Shown one piece after another: positions 57,161 through 64,000 of a DNA stretch of 64,000 nt. Numbering within the stretch: the first letter of the stretch is position 1; every line of letters starts with the position of its first letter. Under the pieces are notes generated by a model. It ran no database searches and had not been told where the DNA came from. It worked only from the letters and a program-made list of their open reading frames with translations. Source of the DNA: Paragonimus westermani. Its lineage: Eukaryota > Platyhelminthes > Trematoda > Plagiorchiida > Troglotrematidae. The translations under genes and the position numbers were made by a program. The stretch is taken from the NCBI GenBank assembly GCA_008508345.1, contig QNGE01000896.1, positions 14,262-78,261 on the forward strand, in the 5' to 3' direction.

Positions 57161-57699
57161 TTAGCTGTATGACAGATCAACTAACTTGATTTTCAGCCAA
57201 CTGTGATTGTCTGTTGATGTCGGAACCAAAACGTTGAACTAAGGGAAGTGTGCAAAATGAATTCATCTTGTAATTTGTATCTTATGACTGTTCTTTTAAA
57301 TGGCTCCAACTGATCCAATGCTTCGAATGTGCTTAGTGAATCGGTTCATTGAGGTAGTTAGTTTGAATAGAAGAAAATCTTGTCGACACCATCAGTGAAT
57401 GGGGTGGAGGTAAGGAACAGCGTTGTGTTATCCATATGTGCAAATCCATACCCATTCGTAAGATAACTGGACTGCCCTCTCTACACCCAAGGTGACTGCT
57501 AAATCGTTCAGGATTTCACCCCCGCTGGTTTTTCAAGTAACGTATCAAAACTAAACACGAGTATTGGGTCCCAACAGCATTGTAACGTTCTCAGTGGGAC
57601 AACGCCGTTAACGGAATCAACTGAAATTTTGTTAGTCGTTTTCAACTCATTGGCTGATTCCTCGTTTCATAATTTCATGGACTGTTTTAGAATCATTAC
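57161..57699. other. No gene recognised upstream of PLE
   Basis: Could contain the decayed N-terminal PLE region (minus strand), but no signature survives. Confidence 0.35.
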
Positions 57700-57935
57700 T
57701 GATGAGTAGTCAGGGATTTGTTTTATTTCCAAGTTGAGCATAACTCATATTTGCTTGCAGCCTTCGCATTCAGATAGACTTTCCAGCCAGCCTCTTTCGA
57801 AAAGAAGCACTAGAATCGAGTTTCGCTCTCGTTAGAGCTCCTCAGTAGTGCATATCCTTGCCACGGCCGGGATTTGAACTCCGACCATTCCAGTCATGAG
57901 GCAACCGTGTTTTAGAATCTTCAATAGGACAAACC
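57700..57935 (-). repeat. SINE copy 3 (minus strand)
   Basis: Reverse complement carries GGTCGGAGTTCAAATCCCGG (B box, about 57885-57866), ATATGCACTACTGAGGAGCT, GAGCGAAACTCGATTCTAG, AGTCTATCTGAATGCG and AATCCCTGACTACTCA. The A-box end is degraded. Confidence 0.8.
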
Positions 57936-58665
57936 TACCAGCCTTTTGTTATGTTCACTTTCGATTTGACTTTAGAACGCGGCCATGGGCGGCAAATCAC
58001 GCGTTTCATTTTAGACTACAGGAAATGAGGCTGGAGTTGAGTTAAATGATCTTGGATGGCAATCGGTACGTTCATTCTTGACCAGTGTAATCCTATATGA
58101 AATCCTGGTATAACCACAAACGGGTAAGTTTCGCTTAATTGATAGATGCTATGTTCCACAGGGAATACCTTTGACTTCGTCTTTCTGACTGTTGAAACAG
58201 AAATCTCCGCCGACTTCCTATGCACTTGTCGTCCAGTAACAAAGGCACAACTCAATTCCAAACAGAACAGAAGTCTCTTGATTGAAGCTACAATGTAGCG
58301 TTCATTGTTTGAGTTCAGTATGGCTACTTTTTACAATTGACACCACCATGTAAACAGAAAGCGGCTTTATCAGAAAAGTTAGTGTCTTCAGTCGATATGT
58401 GCTGTTGGATAACTCAGCGACATACAGTGAATTCTACCAGTGATTTACATTGAAGGTCATAGCCTCATCATCCTGCCTCATCACCTAATCACGTTCCATG
58501 ATGAAACCATCCAGTTTGTCCACCGATAGAACCCCCCCCCACCCAAAGAAGAACTTGTTACCTGCAGCCTTTGACCGCGTCATTCTGAAGCCTCTGAAAG
58601 TCACAGCAGTAGTGTATGTATGGACGCCCAGTCATATTACTTAGGTTCTGCCGAGCATGATATAA

Positions 58666-58885
58666 AGTGGGGCAGTGTCCGACACTGTTACCACATGTAA
58701 AGGTCGGCCGTAGTTCAAATTGTAGTCATTGCGTAGGTATTCGCTGTTGACAGGTTCCAAGAGGAGCGTTTCTCAAGTCTAGTGCTTCTTCAGAAAGAGG
58801 CTGGCCGCATAATCCACCTGAAACCGGAGCTGTGGTCACACGGGAATGGCTTCACTTGTTATCAAATGAATCCCTACTACTCACG
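58666..58885 (+). repeat. SINE copy 4
   Basis: GTGGGGCAGTGTCCGACAC (A-box region, 58667), GGTCGGCCGTAGTTCAAATT (B-box region, 58702), GAGCGTTTCTCAAGTCTAGT, AGAAAGAGGCTGGCCGCATA and AATCCCTACTACTCAC. More diverged than copies 1 and 3. Confidence 0.7.
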
Positions 58886-60529
58886 AGTAGCATACTTAAG
58901 TTGGAAATTTTATTGGCTGTTCACCAAAATACCGCGATCGGAGTTGGTACTCAGGCATTTATTGCATGGTTGACCTATCCGACAGAATACAATTAAGTGC
59001 AAGACGGATCTTTTTTAAAAAATGACCGAACTCTGCTGCAGTCAAAATTCGACATCTACGCACTTCACTAAAGTCACCCCACTAGTAATGTTAATATCGG
59101 CCCACCTATTTACGGTTTCTTGAAAGCTGCTAAACCGAACCTCGGTGATTGGCATCAGCTTGCTGTAAGCATCACCTTCAATGTGTAAAAGTCGGTTAAA
59201 CTCAGGCAGTGTAACCCTGGTATTGGCGCCAATAGGTGTCAACCGATTGGTAGTGTGTACCGAACACTCGTCCAAATAGATTATGGTTCGACGCGTTGGA
59301 CTTTGCACACTGTCATATGTGGTCATCTAACTAGCCTGTTCGAGAAGGCTGTACGGTACACACATACTCCTTTACCATTATTCCTGGTCCTGAGAATCTA
59401 ACGCTGCTAAAAGAGATCGACAATGTGCTCGGCCGAAATCAACTCTTGGACAAGTGTGGCATTAGTAGTATGCGGATGCACAGTGTGTCTTCAATTAGAG
59501 GGACTGAAAGGCAGTCCCCATAAACTGTTATCCAAAACATTTTTGTTGATAATGACTTATATTGGCGATTTTCAAGTGTGTTATGGCCCACTCTTGGAAG
59601 AAAAACGGAATTTCAGTGCCCCAAAAAAATCAGCTCACTATTTGGGTTGCCCACTCAGGCTGTTTCACCATTATGTCCACTTCACTAGTGTGTCCCCCGT
59701 CCTTGTCCCTTGAAGGACATTACTCTGATTAAAGAGGTACAACTTGGACCTACAACATGTTCCCTACCCTAACCTGATAGGTTACGCAGGCTAGGCAAAG
59801 CTCAGTGCACTGCCGGTATATCAGAACAGATTTGATTTTGATATATAGGATCCTCCTCAACTTCAACATCCCTTAAGAGAAGTATTGGTGCCCAACGAAA
59901 TTAGTCACTTCAGGAATAACTTGTTGAAACTACAATATCAAACGAGCAGCTTAACTTGCGAAGAACACTCATAACGTTCTTGTGTGCCCAATCTGCAACA
60001 ACCTACCAGTCTGTCGTAACTGCGTCACAGACTTGATGTACATATGATAGAAACACCAAGTAGAGTATTCAGACAGCTTGATCATCAGGATCATTGCAGC
60101 GGAATGAAGATACTCTTGATCTCTCATTGTTGACGATAGTAGTCTGTTATTCACCACATATTGCAGTGCAACTGGTGTGCGCCTAATAGACGGTGACTGG
60201 GCTTCTATTCCGCTCATCAGCCGTTGTTCTTCGTAATCCTTCCATTGTTGGCTCTGTAATTGAAACAGTCCTCCGACTTATCTTTTCATTCTGGACGGTC
60301 GCGCACAGATTCTGATACACAAACATTTTCCGCTTCGTCTAATCTGTTCCTTATATGCTGTAATTGACCATTCGAACATGGTGGTGACGTCTGTCTGTGT
60401 ACACTAGGCCCATGACCTGTGACCTACTTCAGTTGGTTCACTGAGTTGTTGACGGAAATAGGAAGTGTGGTTTTGGAGTCTTCCATATCTCAGGGCAGTG
60501 GATCACGGAAATGGAGTTAATGAATCTCA
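58886..60529. other. No gene recognised
   Basis: Frames at 59042-59326 (minus, 94 codons) and 59423-59713 (+, 96 codons) show no known motif. A run of ten C lies further left at about 58531. Confidence 0.4.
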
Positions 60530-63000
60530 AACCAAAACCAGCGCATTTTGTGAACTACAAAGAGAAAGGATCGTCCAAAGGAACTTTGGTAGCAGTCAGA
60601 GAGTCTGCAGACAGAATACTATTTGACGTAAAGTTCGAAATTTTACAAACACACAACAAGAAAAAACTGTGCCGACATTCTAACGGACTGTACAGAAGCT
60701 GTAGTTTGAAAGCGTGACCCATCGAAATAACATTCGTTGAGGTACTGCGTAGGGCTCTGCATAGATGGGTGGGAGACTTCAGAACCAAGAAAGTGGACAA
60801 AAAATCGCCTGTTGATCTTCGAAACTCGATCAAGTACGCACTGAGCTCGTCGAATATTTTTAATAGGACCTTGGTGCATCTCCAGGACGGCCTTTGTGGC
60901 CTGCCGCTGGACAGCTTTAAGTAGGGAATTATCCTTCTGGGGCTAGCGAGGTCAGATCACAGTGCCAGATCAGTTCGAACACAGCTGTTTTAAGGATGTC
61001 TACAGCGTACGAGGTAAAACTTGTCAAACAACCTTTTGAGGAGTGTCAAGATCCTGCTGGTCTTCTCAGCATTAGCTTTTGTGTTCGGTGAGTTAAACAG
61101 ATTACTGGAAATAAATATTCCTGTCTCCCTCGTTAGATACAGACTGAAGGACAATAGTGGCACTAGGGGTGTGCCGAATGCACATTATTTTGCACTTCTC
61201 GATGTTGAGATCAAGAACGTTCGTCTGAAACTGGGCAACTAAAGGGTCCAAATCACTTTGCCGGAGAGCATAATCCTCGGGAGTTTTGACGTTACGCCAG
61301 AGGTTACCAACATCCGCAAATAACGACAAGAGAGAAGAGAGTGAGAATGTTATGTCGTTTATATGGACCAGAAGGATAAAAGGACCGAGGACCGTTTCCT
61401 AGGAGATCCCTCCATTGTTTCAATGAGAGTCAAAGAAGCCGGATTTGATCGGTACAAGGTAACAGAGTTTGGTGTGGTAGGAGTGTAGCCACCGAAGAAG
61501 GCTGCCGTGAAAGCCAACGCTGTGTAATTTATCTAGCAGCACGGCATGGTTTACTCGATGGAACACCTGAGCAAAATCAAGATAGGCAACATCTACTTCT
61601 GTAGTTTGATAGGCTGACCGCATCAAGTGATCAGTAAAGGTCTTGTTGCACATAACTGCTTTTTACAGAAGCCTCGTTTGGCGCTGGAAAGAAAGCTTTC
61701 AACGAATGAGTAGCTAAAAGGTACACCGTAGACGGGCGCTTCAAACACTCTGGATGGGCTGGTAAGAACAGCGATTGACCTGTGATTGACAGGAAAATTA
61801 CGGCGACCAAAATTAACTATGGGAGTTAGGTTAGCCACCGTAGGAATAGAACCCTTGTTTGGGTGACTTACTGGACGAAATACTCAGAGGGCTAGCAAGT
61901 TCGATACTTTCTGGTAAGAGAAATTCCATCCGGTTCAAAGGAGTTATCTCTGAGATTATCTGGTTTGGCTAATGCGGTCATTGGAAACGTGTTTGCTTTT
62001 GATATACTATCCGAAAGGGCGGCGATTAAGACGGTGTATGGCGTTGCAAAGAGTGATATGAAGTTGTTTGAGTATTAGTGAGCTGACGCATCAGCAAGTT
62101 TGACGTTGATACTGATAAGCCCTAACGGACTCATCAACTGGGATAGGCCTGTTCTCGCCTGGCGAGTGGAAGACACGAATGATGTCATTCCGTTTGATGA
62201 GGAAACGTTCGTAACCTTGATGACAAGGTCGGCAAACAACGGAATACCTAAAATATCAACCCGAGCCATAAACAATACCATTGCTCTCAATAATCAGAAC
62301 AGGATCTGGGCTTTCCTGAATGAAAGTTAAACATGATGACAGAGAGGCTGCCATTTCGAATTTATCGATCATCAAGTCATCACGGGTAAGGACTTAATCC
62401 AGTTGATATTGGGCTTGACCAGTTCGACACCTGTGTAACCATAAACGCCTTTCGTTGGGTGTAGAGAAATAATCGAGTCACATTGTTTTGCAGCCACTAA
62501 ATCCACGGGGCTCCTGTGTGATTCAGTAATGAAATTGACTTCGGGGAAATTAGAGTTTCCCATCAGGGGGACACGAGAGTATCCTGCTGATTTCATTCTT
62601 TCCATCTTGTTGTTGATTAGTCCTCCTCTAAGAAGGTCGGAAAAGAGAGGACAACAGAATGCAACACCTAACCAATTATCCAAGTCAGTTCGTCTTATGG
62701 ATCACCAGATGGAGACCTATATCGCGGGTAATACACGGTCAGTGAGCTGGACAGCATTTAGTGATGTACGAAAGTAGATGGCTACACCTCCATTCTTCCT
62801 AGAAGTTCTGCTAGCTCGAAATGAAGGCATTTTGTTTATCTCCATTTCGGAGTCTAGAGGGTATGCAGAAAGCCGGAGTTCAGTAGGCACGATTATGAGT
62901 AGCTGAGAAACGGAAAAGTTCTCTTAATTCATTCAGCTGATTAGACAAACTCCGAGCATTGATATGTGGGCATTTTAAAGGGTTAGTAACAAAACGGTGA
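60530..63000 (-). mobile_element. CR1-like LINE, endonuclease-RT ORF2, nearly full length
   Basis: Minus strand, right to left: CPHINARSLSNQLNELREL (about 62970), the start of an APE-type endonuclease; SRKNGGVAIYFRTSLNAVQL (about 62800-62740); and LMGNSNFPEVNFITE (about 62560), the Gly-Asp-Phe-Asn-Phe-Pro box with Asp changed. RT follows: VNHRSIAVLTSPSRVFEAPV (about 61780), AKRGFC, VDVAYLDFAQVFHRVNHAVL with Asp kept in the first position (about 61590), VLGPFILLVHINDI and SLFADVGNLWRNV where the second catalytic Asp pair has become Ala-Asp-Val (about 61325). LNIEKCKIMCIRH and, after frameshifts, HQGPIKNIRRAQCVLDRV and the C-terminal tail to about 60530 complete it. Motif order is CR1/Jockey. 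Inactive. It differs from the LINE at 10690-12095. Confidence 0.85.
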
Positions 63001-63265
63001 GCATGAACGGGACCAGGCGAGTAAGATTCTCCGTATACTTGGCGGCGCCTGATTCGGTTGCAGTTTTGGATACCTAAAGACTCAGTAGTGGGACCATAAA
63101 ACGACCGTCGCCACTGGCCAACACATCCTAGAACTCACAAAGCAGAGTAGGGAAAAATTAGGAGCCTTATTGGTTACGTCGATTGGGAATACACAGTCTA
63201 CGTCTGTCATCCAATCTACATAAATATTCGTGTGCTTGCAGTATGATAGACTGACTACTGGCCAC
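63001..63265. other. 5' flank of CR1-like LINE; nothing recognised
   Basis: Could hold the ORF1-ORF2 junction of the LINE, but no ORF1 motif is visible. Confidence 0.3.
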
Positions 63266-63545
63266 TCATATCAAGGATAAATGTTTGGAGGCAGACATAA
63301 AACCCTCACGCATCTCTGTCAGAGCGTACGAGCAAGATCTAGATTGATCAATAAGGAATCCCATTATTCGAAGAGTGTAAAACCATTTCATGGCTTGTTC
63401 TTTGGAACTTTTCAGAGCTGCCAGAAACTCACCATTCGCTTTGCCGTTGCTTTCTTTACAGAATACTATGACCCCACTATGTGTTGGAAAACATATTTCG
63501 CTGACTGCACTGACTACCTTGAAGGTCATTACCCTCAAGTTTCCC
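63266..63545 (-). other. Open frame with weak similarity to an RRM
   Basis: A 90-codon minus-strand frame includes SGVIVFCKESNGKANGEFLA followed by ALKSSKEQAMKW. This resembles the middle of quasi-RRM domains (hnRNP F/H and ESRP type), where a hydrophobic strand is followed by G-x-x-NGEAFV and a helix. The start of the domain and the final strand are not readable, and splice sites are weak. It could be a host exon, an RRM-bearing ORF1 of the neighbouring LINE, or chance. Confidence 0.25.
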
Positions 63546-64000
63546 CATTTTGCATTGGTCTGTTTAATCCTCTAAGCCGTGTGTTCCCCTCTGTGGAACT
63601 ATATGTGTAAGTTAGTTGAATGTCCACCCGTAATGAAAATGTGGAAAATTTTATTCCGGTGAACATCGCATTAGTTCTTAACATTGTTCCATCCAAGTGT
63701 ATTGTTGTGTAAATAAGAAGAAGAGAATACAATTTTGAGCGTCTGATTTGGATGGGAATTGTAGAGTCAGAACAAATCGTGATAAGTTATTAGCAAAACG
63801 GTGGTTTTCTCTTATCAAACAACTGATCAAAATTTCTGGGGTCGGAAAAGTTGGGATTTATAGACTTCTGTGCATTACACCAGAAGCTGATCAAGTCTGA
63901 CCTATTCAATAGCAGTTCGTCGGCTTTACAGATAAGCTCATCAGGATAAATAAGTGAGAAAACGTACGGTTTGATAATTCAGCTTCAGGCCAGTGCATTT
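63546..64000. other. No gene recognised to window end
   Basis: Only short frames on both strands and no repeat that I could pair within the window. Confidence 0.4.

Overview
This window looks like a repeat-choked stretch of animal nuclear DNA. The mixture of Penelope-like, Ty3/Gypsy, CR1-like, RTE-like and R2-like retroelements, an intron-split elongation-factor gene and tRNA-derived SINEs fits a parasitic flatworm (fluke or tapeworm) best. That placement is an inference from element content, not a proof. There are no operons, bacterial-type genes, rRNA genes, intact tRNA genes or CRISPR arrays.

Only one host gene can be supported well: a translation elongation factor 1 subunit of the beta/delta type (eEF1B/eEF1D, + strand). 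Five coding exons are visible: 39446-39543, 40532-40683, 41616-41682, 41856-42049 and 49492-49578. Splice phases match at every junction. The second visible intron uses a GC-AG donor. The last intron is 7.4 kb and holds an RTE-like LINE in sense, a Penelope-like element in antisense and a 460-base assembly gap. The first exon(s), with the start codon, were not found.

Layout. 0-9 kb: Penelope-like (PLE) pieces, a weak Gypsy scrap, an AT-rich alternating tract and a Tigger/pogo-like transposase relic with a PHD-like finger. 10-12.7 kb: a CR1-like LINE between two inverted copies of an unknown repeat. 12.8-20.7 kb: a Gypsy element with both 267-bp LTRs and an imperfect target-site duplication. 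Inside its gag sits a miniature LTR element, and inside that sits an R2-like LINE, giving three levels of nesting. 22-25 kb: a second, decayed Gypsy copy. 26.6-28.9 kb: scraps of a LINE and a third Gypsy. 30.4-31.4 kb: a 1-kb fold-back repeat. 32.5-34.1 kb: palindromes and an unidentified GC-richer block. 34.7-38.4 kb: RTE and PLE pieces. 39.4-49.6 kb: the elongation factor gene. 50-59 kb: four SINE copies, a long RTE-like copy and a long PLE copy. 60.5-63.0 kb: a nearly full-length CR1-like LINE ORF2 on the minus strand.

Nearly every mobile-element reading frame carries stops and frameshifts, so these are fossils. Family calls rest on motifs read by eye. Boundaries without visible terminal repeats are approximate.
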